DNA of 64,000 nt from Propionibacteriaceae bacterium P6A17 (GTDB lineage: Bacteria > Actinomycetota > Actinomycetes > Propionibacteriales > Propionibacteriaceae). The position numbers and the translations under genes are program-made. The stretch spans positions 1-64,000 of the forward strand of contig JHVD01000007.1 of NCBI GenBank assembly GCA_000619965.1, given 5' to 3'. This document shows positions 41,712 to 50,883 of the stretch, piece after piece (positions within the stretch are counted from its first letter, which is position 1; the number at the start of each line of letters is the position of its first letter). The notes under the pieces are model-generated. The model saw nothing but the letters and a program-made list of their open reading frames with translations, searched no databases and was not told the origin of the DNA.

Positions 41712-42800
41712 GTGCAGATTCCCCATCATCTCCTCCCGCGCGACGGCAGGTTCGGCTCCGGGCCGGCGAAGATTCGACCCGAGGCCGTGCGGCATCTCGC
41801 CGAGTCCCCCATCCTCGGCACCTCGCACCGCAAGCCGCCGGTCAGGCAACTCGTCGGGCGCATCCAGGGCATGCTCGCCGAGCTGTACCGGCTGCCCGAC
41901 GGCTACGAGGTCGTGCTCGGCAACGGCGGTGCGTCACTGGTGTGGGACATGGCGACGTTCGCGTTGATCGAGCGCAAGTCGTCGCACGGCGTCTACGGGG
42001 AGTTCAGCCGGAAGTTCGCCGTCGCCTCCAGGCAGGCCCCGTGGCTCGAGGCCCCGGACACCGCCGAGGGCGCGGCCGGGACGGTGGCGTTGCCCGTCGT
42101 CGGCGACGCCGACGTCCTCGCATGGGCACACAACGAGACCTCGACGGGCGTCGTCGCCCCCGTCGAACGGCTCGGGGAGGGGCTGATGTTCGTCGACGGC
42201 ACCTCCGCCGCCGGCGGCATCGACGTCGACGTGGCCCAGACCGACCTCTACTACTTCGCCCCGCAGAAGAACTTCGCCTCCGACGGCGGCCTGTGGCTCG
42301 CGTTCGCGTCGCCGGCGCTGCTGGAACGCTCCGCGGCGATCGCGGCCACCGGGCGCCACATCCCGTCGATGCTGAGCTTCGAACAGGCCGTCGCCAACTC
42401 ACGCAAGCAGCAGACGCTCAACACCCCGTCGATCGCGACCCTCCTCCTGTTGGAGGCGCAGCTCGAGTGGATGCTGGAGCTCGGCGGCATGGACGCGGTG
42501 GCCGCGCGTTGCCGTCGCAGCTCGGATCTGCTCTACGCGTGGGCGCAGCGGCACGACTACGCGACCCCGTTCGTCCAGGACCCGGCGCAGCGCTCCCCCG
42601 TCGTCGCCACGATCGACCTCGACGAGAGTCTCGACGCCAGCTTCCTCATCTCGGTGCTGCGCGACAACGGCATCGTCGACGTCGACCCCTACCGGTCGCT
42701 CGGCCGCAACCAGTTGCGCGTGGGCTGCTACGCGTCGGTGGATCCGGACGACGTCGAGGCCCTCGTCGACTGCCTCAACCACGTGATCGAGCGTCTCTGA
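41712..42800 (+). CDS. serC: Phosphoserine aminotransferase
   Basis: This 362-residue PLP enzyme makes phosphoserine from 3-phosphohydroxypyruvate and glutamate. It has the N-terminal RFGSGPAKIRPEAV, LGTSHRKPPV, VLGNGGASLVWDM, FVDGTSAAGGIDVD and YFAPQKNFASDGG, where K186 binds PLP. It belongs to the actinobacterial SerC type. Start is GTG 41712, the only start that fits the family N-terminus. It is convergent with the nuclease gene across a perfect terminator. Confidence 0.94.
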   Translation: MQIPHHLLPRDGRFGSGPAKIRPEAVRHLAESPILGTSHRKPPVRQLVGRIQGMLAELYRLPDGYEVVLGNGGASLVWDMATFALIERKSSHGVYGEFSRKFAVASRQAPWLEAPDTAEGAAGTVALPVVGDADVLAWAHNETSTGVVAPVERLGEGLMFVDGTSAAGGIDVDVAQTDLYYFAPQKNFASDGGLWLAFASPALLERSAAIAATGRHIPSMLSFEQAVANSRKQQTLNTPSIATLLLLEAQLEWMLELGGMDAVAARCRRSSDLLYAWAQRHDYATPFVQDPAQRSPVVATIDLDESLDASFLISVLRDNGIVDVDPYRSLGRNQLRVGCYASVDPDDVEALVDCLNHVIERL

Positions 42801-42820
42801 CCGCTTGGGCACCGACGCGC

Positions 42821-42855
42821 TGTGGGGCCGGACCCAAGGAAGGTCCGGCCCCACA
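42821..42855. terminator. Bidirectional terminator between serC and nuclease gene
   Basis: TGTGGGGCCGGACC (42821-42834) and GGTCCGGCCCCACA (42842-42855) form a perfect 14-bp stem with a 7-nt loop, 20 nt after one stop and 27 nt after the other. Confidence 0.92.
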
Positions 42856-42881
42856 GGCGTCTCAGTGCGACGTTTCGGCGC

Positions 42882-45362
42882 TCACTCGCCCGTGCTGGGC
42901 AGCCCGGGGCGAACGACGGGCTCCGTCGGCTCCGTCGGGGTCGGCTCCGTGGGCGTCGGCTCCGTCGGGGTCGGCTCCGTGGGCGTCGGCTCCGTCGGGG
43001 TCGGCTCCGTGGGTTCGGGCTCGATCGGCTCCGGCTCGACGGGCTCTTCGCCGAACTGGATGCCGACGACGACCGGGTCGTGATCGGAGGAGCGGTAGGC
43101 GTCGGGCGCGAAGAGGGCGCGCTCCGCATCCGCCTTGTACTGCATCGTGTAGTCGATGAGCGGCAGCTCGGTGGAGTTGATGTGCCAGTCGGCCGCCCCG
43201 ACGATCTTCGCCTTGATGGCGTCGTTGGCCAGGACGTAGTCGAGGTACCCGAGCTGACCATCGAAGACGTACGAGTACGCCTTGTCACCGTGGAAGTGCT
43301 TGACCATGTCGGTGTAGCCGTTGGTCTCGTAGACCTTGATGGGCTCCTCGTGGTCGTAGCTGTTCATGTCGCCGATGACCAAGATGTGCTCCGACTTCTC
43401 GACGCCGATGGCGTCGCCGGCCAGCCAGTCGGTGAGCGCCTCGACGGCGGCCACGCGGGTCTCCTGGCAGTTGCCGACGAGGTGACCCATCGTCGCCTCC
43501 GACGGGTCACCGCACGCCGAGCCCTTCGACTTCAGGTGGTTGACGGCGACCGTGACAGTCTCGCCGGAGGCGAGGTGCCGGAAAGTCTGCGCGAGCGTCG
43601 GACGGTTGCGGGTGTCGACGAAGCGGGGGTCGTCGTCGCTGGTCAGCGTGTCGAAGGCGCCAACCGGCTCGACGAGGGCCGGCTGGTAGATGAGCGCGGT
43701 GGTGATCGCGTCGGTACCGATGACGCCGGTCTTGAGCGCCGCCCACTTGGTGGAGCCAGCCGCCTCGTTGAGGGCCGAGACGAGTGCTTCGACGGCGGTG
43801 CCGTTGTTCTCGATCTCGTTGAGTCCGACGATGCCCGCGTCGAGCGCGTTGAGCTCCGCGACGATCTTCGCCTCCTGACGCTCGAACTCCTCGGGGGTCT
43901 TCGCGCCGCGGGCGTCCGGGTCCTCGGAGGTGAGCGTGGTGAAGTAGTTGAGGACGTTCGCGCTGGCCACCTGCAGGTCGCCGCCCACCTCGGGGCGCTC
44001 CTCGCGCGGCAGCGCGTCGGTCATCGTGCCCGCCTGGGTCGGCTGGATGCGCCACAGGTCGAAGCGGTAGTCCAGCACACCGGCCATGCCGCTGATCTCG
44101 TCGCCGACGCTGAACAGGGTCTCCATGGTGAGCGGCTGCAGCGTCGCCGGGTTGAGCGCCGGCGTCGGGTTCTGGGCACTGCGGCCGTCGTCGATCGTGA
44201 CGCGGTTGGTGCGGTTGGCCTCGTAGAGCGCCGCGGCCTCCTCGGAGTCCGCCGCGTGGAGCGCCGTCGGCTGGAACTGCAGCTCGGGGCCCACCGCGAT
44301 CTCACCGTAGCGGCCGAAGTTGTAGACCTCGAGCACGGTCAGCGGGCTCGCGAACGTGACCAGCATCCCCTCGTAGGCCTCGAAACCCGTGTTGGGGAAG
44401 TCGATCACGGTGGCGGCCGGGAGCTCCGCGGTGCCGCACTCGACGGCCTTCACCGACGGCGTGAGCTGCGTCATGCCCTTGAAGTCGCTGACCTTGCCGG
44501 TCAGGCGCACGACGTCGCCTGCGGCCACGTCGCCCGAGAGCTTCGAGCTGTCGTAGACGAAGATGCCGTCCGAGGTGGCCGGGTTGTCGTCGCCGGCGTC
44601 CTGCAGGAAGTAGCCGTTGAAGCCGCCCGACTGGAAGTCGCCGACCACGGTGCCCTGGATGGTGACCGTCTTGCCAGCCATCGCCGCAGCGTCGGCAGTG
44701 CCCTGCACGGCACCGATGGCCGTGGCGGGCAGGTCGCACTCGTCCGCCGGATCCGTCGGCTCCGGGTCGGTCGGCTCCGGATCGACGGGGTCCCCGCCGC
44801 CCATCGTGTGGGAGCCGAGGTGGGAGACGTCGTCCTTGGCGAACACATCCCACTGGAGGGCGCGGTCGAAGGCATCGTTCGGATCGACGTCACCCGTCGT
44901 CACCGACGCCTTGCGCACCAGCGTCACGTCCGTGCCGAACTTCGCGGTGGAGCCGATCTGTCCGATGGAGTCGACGACGGTCCCGGCCTTCTTCAGCACG
45001 AGCACATCGTCGCCGTTGAAGTTGGTCACGCTGCTGGTCAAGTCCGGCGTCACGGCAAGAGAGGCCTGCGAATTGGCGATGACGAGCGTCTTCCCCGCAG
45101 CCAGCGTGCCGGACAGTGGCTGCACGTTGTTCGCCGAGGTCCCGCCATTGGAGTACAGCTCCACCGAGTACAGCGAGAGGTCGACGTCGGCGCCCGTGCC
45201 GTTGTACAGCTCGATGTACTTGTTGTTGGAGGAGCCCTCCACGTACTCGCTGAAGATGAGGTCCGTCGCGGGGGCCGCCTCGGCCGCCGTCGCACCAAAC
45301 CACGAGCTCGCTGCGAGGCTTGCGGCGATCAGGCCGGCCGCCAGCCGAGTAGTTGGTCGCAC
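42882..45362 (-). CDS. Secreted ExeM/NucH-type extracellular endonuclease
   Basis: This 826-residue exported protein has a signal peptide (RLAAGLIAASLAASSWFGAT, ending near AEAAPA), then a lamin-tail domain (ATDLIFSEYVEGSSNNKYIE), a middle OB-fold region (VTIQGTVVGDFQSGGFNGYF) and an endonuclease/exonuclease/phosphatase domain (VASANVLNYFTTL, VGLNEIENNG, VNHLKSKGS, VIGDMNSYDHEEPI and a final SSDHDP). This is the ExeM/NucH family of extracellular DNases, used for nutrient or biofilm DNA. The C-terminus is a PTEP repeat and RPGLPSTGE with no membrane helix. Start GTG 45362 follows AAGGA. Confidence 0.92.
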   Translation of the reverse strand: MRPTTRLAAGLIAASLAASSWFGATAAEAAPATDLIFSEYVEGSSNNKYIELYNGTGADVDLSLYSVELYSNGGTSANNVQPLSGTLAAGKTLVIANSQASLAVTPDLTSSVTNFNGDDVLVLKKAGTVVDSIGQIGSTAKFGTDVTLVRKASVTTGDVDPNDAFDRALQWDVFAKDDVSHLGSHTMGGGDPVDPEPTDPEPTDPADECDLPATAIGAVQGTADAAAMAGKTVTIQGTVVGDFQSGGFNGYFLQDAGDDNPATSDGIFVYDSSKLSGDVAAGDVVRLTGKVSDFKGMTQLTPSVKAVECGTAELPAATVIDFPNTGFEAYEGMLVTFASPLTVLEVYNFGRYGEIAVGPELQFQPTALHAADSEEAAALYEANRTNRVTIDDGRSAQNPTPALNPATLQPLTMETLFSVGDEISGMAGVLDYRFDLWRIQPTQAGTMTDALPREERPEVGGDLQVASANVLNYFTTLTSEDPDARGAKTPEEFERQEAKIVAELNALDAGIVGLNEIENNGTAVEALVSALNEAAGSTKWAALKTGVIGTDAITTALIYQPALVEPVGAFDTLTSDDDPRFVDTRNRPTLAQTFRHLASGETVTVAVNHLKSKGSACGDPSEATMGHLVGNCQETRVAAVEALTDWLAGDAIGVEKSEHILVIGDMNSYDHEEPIKVYETNGYTDMVKHFHGDKAYSYVFDGQLGYLDYVLANDAIKAKIVGAADWHINSTELPLIDYTMQYKADAERALFAPDAYRSSDHDPVVVGIQFGEEPVEPEPIEPEPTEPTPTEPTPTEPTPTEPTPTEPTPTEPTEPVVRPGLPSTGE
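42931..43014 (-). repeat. 30-bp tandem repeat encoding the PTEP stalk of the nuclease
   Basis: On the plus strand the unit is tccgtcggggtcggc plus tccgtgggcgtcggc, repeated about 2.8 times from 42931. It encodes EPTPTEPTPT on the minus strand. Copy number probably varies between strains and changes stalk length before the terminal LPSTG. Confidence 0.88.
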
Positions 45363-45478
45363 AGTCTTGTTCCTTCTGTCGGGGTCGGTTGGCCCGGGAG
45401 GGCACTGGGCCAAGCTAATACGTGAAGGGTGACGGATGCAGCGAAACACGGTGAACAAATGGTGAACGACCGCGCGCG

Positions 45479-46477
45479 TCAGCGGATCACGTACGTCGTA
45501 ATCCCGGCGACCAGCGCCACCAAACCCGCCACGGCAAGGGCGATCAGCGTGCCAGTGTTGCGCGGCGACGAGGTCGTCTCCCCCGGAGGGGTGGCCAGCG
45601 CCGTGGGGGTCGCATCCGGCGCCTCCGACGGAGCCGGAGTCTGCCCGTCGGGGCTGGCGCTCGTCGTCGCTTCCGGGCTCGGGCTCTCGGACGGCTCGGG
45701 GGGAGGCGTCGGTGCCGTCGTGTCGTTGCGGGTGGGCACGGCAGCCTGGCGCAGGGCCGTGCTCGCCAGCCAGAGCCCGTCGTCGCCGTCGACGGTGAGG
45801 GACTCCTCCCCGAGGTCCGTGGTGATCGTCTCGCGCACCACCGCCCGCCAGGAGTACGCGTCGATCACCTCGACGCCCCGGGCACTGCGCAAGGCGACGC
45901 GTCGACCGCCCGGCAGGAATACGCCGTCGGTGACGCCCGCGGGCGCGTCCGCGACCCGCGTCAGCCTCGCCGATCCGCGTCGGGTCCCCGGCGGCACGCG
46001 GTAGATGCCCGCGTCCTCCCCGCGGGTGACGAGATAGATGTTGCCCTTCGGCGACACCATCATCGCCGCCGCATCGTGGGCCTCACCGCCTGGATAGGTG
46101 AGCGTGATCTCGGTGGCTTCCTGCGAACCGGGCTCGAGGCCGGCCAGCCGCAGGACGGAGATGGCGTCGCGGTTGCCCTCCGGGTCGCCGATGTCGCCGA
46201 CGTAGAGCTCGCCGTCGTGGATGGCCAGCGCCTGCACCGACTGCACCCGGCCACCCATGCGCATCTCGCGCCGGGTGCCGTCGGCGTCGACGCCGACGAG
46301 CGTGCCGTCCGAGACCCCGTCGCCGGCGACCCACAGTCGTCGTGCGGAATCGTCCCACGCCAAGCCGACGGCCGTGCCCGTCTCGGGCGGCAGCGGCGTC
46401 CAATCGTCGGCGGCGGCGGGCAGCGCGACGATCGCGAGCGCGAGGCCCGCAGCGGCGACAGTGGTACTTCGTTGCAT
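45479..46477 (-). CDS. Exported membrane-anchored beta-propeller-like protein
   Basis: This 332-residue protein has a signal peptide (residues 1-23, STTVAAAGLALAIVALPAAA), then a repetitive beta region (GLAWDDSARRLWVAGDGVSD, LAIHDGELYVGDIGDPEGNR, SPKGNIYLVTRG) like NHL/SMP-30 propellers. A long Pro/Thr/Ser stalk follows (about 245-300), and the C-terminal helix (TLIALAVAGLVALVAGITTY) ends in IR. It should sit outside the cell, tethered by its C-terminus. The function is unknown. It is probably co-transcribed with the small membrane ORF at 46488. Confidence 0.8.
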   Translation of the reverse strand: MQRSTTVAAAGLALAIVALPAAADDWTPLPPETGTAVGLAWDDSARRLWVAGDGVSDGTLVGVDADGTRREMRMGGRVQSVQALAIHDGELYVGDIGDPEGNRDAISVLRLAGLEPGSQEATEITLTYPGGEAHDAAAMMVSPKGNIYLVTRGEDAGIYRVPPGTRRGSARLTRVADAPAGVTDGVFLPGGRRVALRSARGVEVIDAYSWRAVVRETITTDLGEESLTVDGDDGLWLASTALRQAAVPTRNDTTAPTPPPEPSESPSPEATTSASPDGQTPAPSEAPDATPTALATPPGETTSSPRNTGTLIALAVAGLVALVAGITTYVIR

Positions 46478-46487
46478 CGGGGGCAGC

Positions 46488-46580
46488 CTACAACGCCTGT
46501 GCCAGCGCGCCGACGATCGCCACCAGGATGACGACCACCAGCACGAGCGAGACGATCTTGCGTTGGGTTCTCGGGTCCAT
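46488..46580 (-). CDS. Small single-helix membrane protein (30 residues)
   Basis: The frame MDPRTQRKIVSLVLVVVILV, then AIVGALAQAL has a basic N-terminus and one clear membrane helix, ending at TAG 46488. It lies 11 nt upstream of the propeller gene on the same strand. Tiny proteins of this shape (charged start, IVALVVVVIL-like helix) are frequent in actinobacteria. The ribosome binding site is weak. Confidence 0.55.
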   Translation of the reverse strand: MDPRTQRKIVSLVLVVVILVAIVGALAQAL

Positions 46581-46652
46581 CGTCGAGAGTCTACGCCGAG
46601 ACATTGCGGGGTTCCCCCTGCGCCCCGGGCTCCGCTCGGATAGCCTCGGACC

Positions 46653-47249
46653 ATGGTGGATCTGTACGCGGTCTCCATCGACGACGTCCGCGCCATGTTC
46701 GGCGCCGATGCCGGGCTCGCTGCCGAGCTCACGGGGGCGGCACAGGCCGCTTTCCCGGCGCCCACCCCCAGGCCGAGGCCGTTCCTGCCGCTCATGCGGC
46801 GGCCACGCGAGTTCCGCGTGGACCCGGCGCAGCCCACCCGCGAGGACCTCACGCGGCTGCTGGCCGGCGGCTTCGTCCCCCCGGAGCGCATGGCGGCATC
46901 GTGGAAGCTGTTTCGCGCGCTACTGGAGCATCGAGCCGCCAGGCACTCCCACGTCGAAATGGACGCGCACACCCTGGAGGCCGCCGAGTTCGACCTGGCC
47001 CGCCACGGCCTCGACAGCTACCACTGCCTGCGCAAACTGGGCGAGCGGCCCCTCGGGATCCCACTGCACGGGAGGCCCGACGCCATCGACGGCTACGCCA
47101 AACACGTCCACGTCGTCGGGACCCGCGACGCGCTCCGGGAGGTGCTGCCCGGCGTCGATGACGCGACCCGCACCATCGTCGAGCCCGTGCTCGAGGTGTG
47201 CGAGACGGCCGCGGAGCGCGGCCTGGACGTCGTGACCCTCACCTCCTGA
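46653..47249 (+). CDS. Hypothetical protein
   Basis: This 198-residue cytoplasmic protein (no signal or membrane helix) begins MVDLYAVSIDDVRAMFGADA and contains RPFLPLMRRPREFRVDPAQP, HVEMDAHTLEAAEFDLARHG and YAKHVHVVGTRDALREVLPG. I recognise no domain. A -10-like GATAGCC lies about 15 nt before ATG 46653. It is convergent with pyc across a long inverted repeat. Confidence 0.75.
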   Translation: MVDLYAVSIDDVRAMFGADAGLAAELTGAAQAAFPAPTPRPRPFLPLMRRPREFRVDPAQPTREDLTRLLAGGFVPPERMAASWKLFRALLEHRAARHSHVEMDAHTLEAAEFDLARHGLDSYHCLRKLGERPLGIPLHGRPDAIDGYAKHVHVVGTRDALREVLPGVDDATRTIVEPVLEVCETAAERGLDVVTLTS

Positions 47250-47267
47250 CAGGGGGCTGCGGCCCGA

Positions 47268-47350
47268 GGCGTGACTGATTGCGATCCAGATGCACCTCGC
47301 AGGCGAAGGCCCGCGGGCCCCACCCCATCTGGATCGCAACCAGTCACGCC
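47268..47350. repeat. 83-bp element with 25-bp near-perfect inverted repeats
   Basis: The left arm (47268-47292, ggcgtgactgattgcgatcc...) and right arm (47326-47350, catctggatcgcaaccagtc...) are complementary at 24 of 25 positions around a 33-nt GC-rich loop. It lies between two convergent genes, 18 nt after one stop and 13 nt after the pyc stop, and would terminate both. The arms are much longer than other terminators here, so it may be a mobile miniature element or a dispersed repeat. Confidence 0.85.
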
Positions 47351-47363
47351 AAGGGCGAGCACC

Positions 47364-50300
47364 TCAGGCGATCACGAGGACGAGATCGCCGCCTGAGAGC
47401 TGCGTCGTCGAGTGGATGGCCAGCCGCTGCACCGTGCCCGCCACCGGGGCGTTGATGCTGGCCTCCATCTTCATCGCCTCGATCATCGCCACCGGCTGCC
47501 CGGCCGCGACCTCGTCGCCGACCGCCACCGTCGGCGTCACCGTGCCCGAGAACGGGACCGAGACGTGGCCCTTGTTCGCGGGGTCCGCCTTCTCCGCGGT
47601 GGGCACCTCGCTCTCCAGCGACTCGTCGCGCACCCGCACCGGGCGAAGCTGGCCATTCATCGTCGTCATCACCGAACGCTTCGCGCGCTTGTCGGGTGCG
47701 CCGATGGACTCCAGCCCCATGAGCAGGGTCACGCCCTTGTCGATCGTGACGGCGTATTCCGCGCCAGGCTCCATGCCGTAGAGGAACGGCACCGTCGGGA
47801 TCACCGACACGTCGCCGAAGTCGTCCCTGAGCTGCTGGAACTCCTTCGACGGACCGGGGAACAGCAGCCTGTTGAGCGTCTCCTGCCGCTCGCGCCCGGG
47901 CTGCGCGAGCCGGGGGACGTCGTCGGCGGGCACCTCGGTGATGCGCAGCGGCTGCTTGCGACCCTCGAGCGCCTTCGTGCGGAACGGCTCGGGCCAACCG
48001 CCTGCGGGAGTGCCGAGCTCGCCGTTCAGGAAGCCGATCACGGAGTCGGGGATGTCGAAGCGCTGCGGATCCGACTCGAACTCGGACGGGTCCGCGCCCA
48101 CCGCGACGAGGTGCAGCGCCAGGTCGCCCACCACCTTCGACGACGGGGTCACCTTCGTCGGGCGGCCGAGGATCTTGTCGGCGGCCGCGTACATGTCCTC
48201 GATGGCTTCGAAGCGGTCGCCGAGGCCGAGCGCGATGGCCTGCTGGCGCAGGTTGGACAGCTGCCCGCCCGGGATCTCGTGGGTGTAGACGCGCCCCGTC
48301 GGTGCGGGCAGGCCGGACTCGAACGGCTTGTAGAGGCGACGCACCGCCTCCCAGTACGGCTCGAGGTCGAGGACGGCGCGGGGGTCCAGCTCGGGGGCTC
48401 GCGGCGTGCCCTCGAGCGCGGCGAGCAGCGCCGACATCGGGGGCTGCGACGTCGTCGAGCTGAGCGCCGAGTTGGCGACATCGACCGCGTCGACGCCCGC
48501 CTCGATGGCGGCCACGAGCGTCGCGATCTGCCCGCCCGTCGTGTCGTGGGTGTGTAGGTGCACGGGCAGCTCGAAGCGTTCACGCAGCGCTGCGACGAGG
48601 CGACGGGCCGCCTCGGGGCGCAGCAGGCCGGCCATGTCCTTGATGGCGAGGACGTGCGCGCCGGCGTCGACAATGCGCTCGGCGAGACGCAGGTAGTGGT
48701 CGAGGGTGTAGGTGGTCTCTGCCGGGTCGAGCAGGTTCGACGTGTAGCACAGCGCCACCTCGGCGACGGCGTTCGTGCCGCGCACGGCGTCGATGGCGGG
48801 CCGCATCTGCTCGACGTCGTTGAGCGCGTCGAAGATGCGGAAGATGTCGATGCCGACGAGGGCCGCCTCCTCGACGAACGCCTCGGTCACCTGCGTCGGG
48901 TAGGGCGTGTAGCCGACGGTGTTGCGGCCGCGCAGCAGCATCTGCAGGTTCTGGTTCGGCATGGCCTCGCGCAGCTTGGCGAGCCGCTCCCACGGGTCCT
49001 CCCCGAGGAAGCGCAGCGCGACGTCGTAGGTGGCTCCACCCCAGCACTCGACGGACAGCATCCGCGGCAGCAGGCGCGCCTGGTGGGGGGCGACGGCGAG
49101 CAGGTCACGGGTGCGCACGCGCGTGGCGAGCAGCGACTGGTGCGCGTCGCGGAAGGTGGTGTCGGTCACCTGCACGGCCTCGGTCGCGCGCAGTGCGCGG
49201 GCGAAGCCCTCGGGGCCGAGTTCGAGGAGGCGCTGGCGCGACCCCGCCGGCGCCGGGGCGCCCAGGTCCACCGTCGGGAGCTTCGCGCTGGGGTCCAACT
49301 GCGTCGGGGCCGGGCCGTGCGGGTGGTTGACGGTCTGGGAGGCCACCCATCGCAGCAGCTTCGTCGCGCGATCCGCGGGCGTGCGGGCCGACAGCAGGTA
49401 CGGGCGCTCGTCGATGAAGGAGGTCGTCATGCCCGGCTGCGCGAAGTCGGGGTCGTCGAGCAGGGCACGCAGGAAGGCGATGTTGGTGGCCACGCCGCGC
49501 ACCCGGAACTCCGCCAGCGCACGCCGGGCGCGGGCGATCGCCATCGGCAGGTCCCGCCCGCGGGCCGTCAGCTTCACGAGGAGCGAGTCGAAGTGCGGGG
49601 AGATCTCGACGCCGGTGCCGGTGGTGCCGCCGTCGAGCCGGATGCCGGAGCCGTTGGCCGAACGGTAGGCGGTGATGAGGCCAGTGTCGGGGCGGAAGGC
49701 GTTCGACGGGTCCTCGGTGGTGATGCGGCACTGCAGCGCGGCACCGCGGATGCGCAGCTCGTCCTGACGGATGCCGAGGTCCTCCAGCGACTCGCCGTTG
49801 GCGATCCGCATCTGCGCTTGGACGAGGTCGACGTCGGTGATCTCCTCGGTGACCGTGTGCTCCACCTGGATGCGGGGGTTCATCTCGATGAAGACGTGCT
49901 CACCTGCGCGGGGCCCCTGAGTCTCGACGAGGAACTCGACGGTGCCCGCGCAGGTGTAGTCGATGGCCTGGGCGAACTTCACCGCGTCGGCGGTGATGGC
50001 CGCGCGCTGCTCGTCGGTGATGAACGGCGCGGGGGCCAGCTCGACGACCTTCTGGTGACGGCGCTGGATGGAGCAGTCGCGCTCGAAGAGGTGGACGATG
50101 TTGCCCTGCGTGTCGCCGAGGATCTGCACCTCGATGTGGCGCGGGCCCTGCACCGCCTGCTCGACGAAGACCGTCGGGTCGCCGAAGGCGCCCTCGGCCT
50201 CGCGCATGGCCGCGTGCAGTTCGTCGCGGAAGCGCGCCTTGTCGTCGACGCGTCGCATGCCGCGCCCGCCGCCGCCCAGCACGGCCTTGATGAAGACGGG

Positions 50301-50759
50301 AAAGCCGATCTCCTCGGCAGCCGCGACGAGCACCTCCGGGTCGGTGCCGGGTGCCGACGAACGCAGCGTCGGCACGCCCGCACGACGGGCGGCCTCGACG
50401 GCGCGCACCTTGTTGCCCGCCATCGTGAGCACCTCGGCCGACGGGCCGATGAATGTGATGCCGTTGTCGGCGCACGCCTGGGCCAGGTCGGGGTTTTCGG
50501 AGAGGAAGCCGTAGCCGGGGTAGATCGCGTCCGCGCCGGATTCCTTCGCGACGCGGATCATCTCGGCGATGCTGAGGTAGGCCTGCACCGGGTGCCCCAC
50601 TTCACCGATCAGGTAGGCCTCGTCGGCCTTGATGCGGTGGTCCGCGTTGCGATCCTCGTGGGTGAACACCGCGACCGTCCGGAACCCGAGCTCGTAGGCT
50701 GCGCGGAACGCGCGGATGGCGATCTCGCCGCGGTTGGCGACCAATACCTTGCTGACCAT
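47364..50759 (-). CDS. pyc: Pyruvate carboxylase
   Basis: This 1131-residue biotin enzyme carboxylates pyruvate to oxaloacetate. The biotin carboxylase domain (1-450) has KVLVANRGEIAIRAFRAAYE and the ATP loop KAVLGGGGRGMRRV. The carboxyltransferase barrel (about 530-800) has DTTFRDAHQSLLATRVRTRD and IKDMAGLLRP. The C-terminal carrier has EAMKMEASI with the biotin Lys near residue 1096. Length and order are those of single-chain Pyc. Start is ATG 50759. In a fermenting actinobacterium it would replenish oxaloacetate beside PFOR. Confidence 0.97.
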   Translation of the reverse strand: MVSKVLVANRGEIAIRAFRAAYELGFRTVAVFTHEDRNADHRIKADEAYLIGEVGHPVQAYLSIAEMIRVAKESGADAIYPGYGFLSENPDLAQACADNGITFIGPSAEVLTMAGNKVRAVEAARRAGVPTLRSSAPGTDPEVLVAAAEEIGFPVFIKAVLGGGGRGMRRVDDKARFRDELHAAMREAEGAFGDPTVFVEQAVQGPRHIEVQILGDTQGNIVHLFERDCSIQRRHQKVVELAPAPFITDEQRAAITADAVKFAQAIDYTCAGTVEFLVETQGPRAGEHVFIEMNPRIQVEHTVTEEITDVDLVQAQMRIANGESLEDLGIRQDELRIRGAALQCRITTEDPSNAFRPDTGLITAYRSANGSGIRLDGGTTGTGVEISPHFDSLLVKLTARGRDLPMAIARARRALAEFRVRGVATNIAFLRALLDDPDFAQPGMTTSFIDERPYLLSARTPADRATKLLRWVASQTVNHPHGPAPTQLDPSAKLPTVDLGAPAPAGSRQRLLELGPEGFARALRATEAVQVTDTTFRDAHQSLLATRVRTRDLLAVAPHQARLLPRMLSVECWGGATYDVALRFLGEDPWERLAKLREAMPNQNLQMLLRGRNTVGYTPYPTQVTEAFVEEAALVGIDIFRIFDALNDVEQMRPAIDAVRGTNAVAEVALCYTSNLLDPAETTYTLDHYLRLAERIVDAGAHVLAIKDMAGLLRPEAARRLVAALRERFELPVHLHTHDTTGGQIATLVAAIEAGVDAVDVANSALSSTTSQPPMSALLAALEGTPRAPELDPRAVLDLEPYWEAVRRLYKPFESGLPAPTGRVYTHEIPGGQLSNLRQQAIALGLGDRFEAIEDMYAAADKILGRPTKVTPSSKVVGDLALHLVAVGADPSEFESDPQRFDIPDSVIGFLNGELGTPAGGWPEPFRTKALEGRKQPLRITEVPADDVPRLAQPGRERQETLNRLLFPGPSKEFQQLRDDFGDVSVIPTVPFLYGMEPGAEYAVTIDKGVTLLMGLESIGAPDKRAKRSVMTTMNGQLRPVRVRDESLESEVPTAEKADPANKGHVSVPFSGTVTPTVAVGDEVAAGQPVAMIEAMKMEASINAPVAGTVQRLAIHSTTQLSGGDLVLVIA

Positions 50760-50883
50760 GGCGCAACCCTACAAGCGCACCCCCTCCGCGCAGAAGGCCC
50801 CGTCTCACCCCTCTCCCCGACGATCGGTCGCCGTCTGCGCCGGCCGGCTCCGGTGATCGACCCGATGCGGGTAGGGTCTTTCC

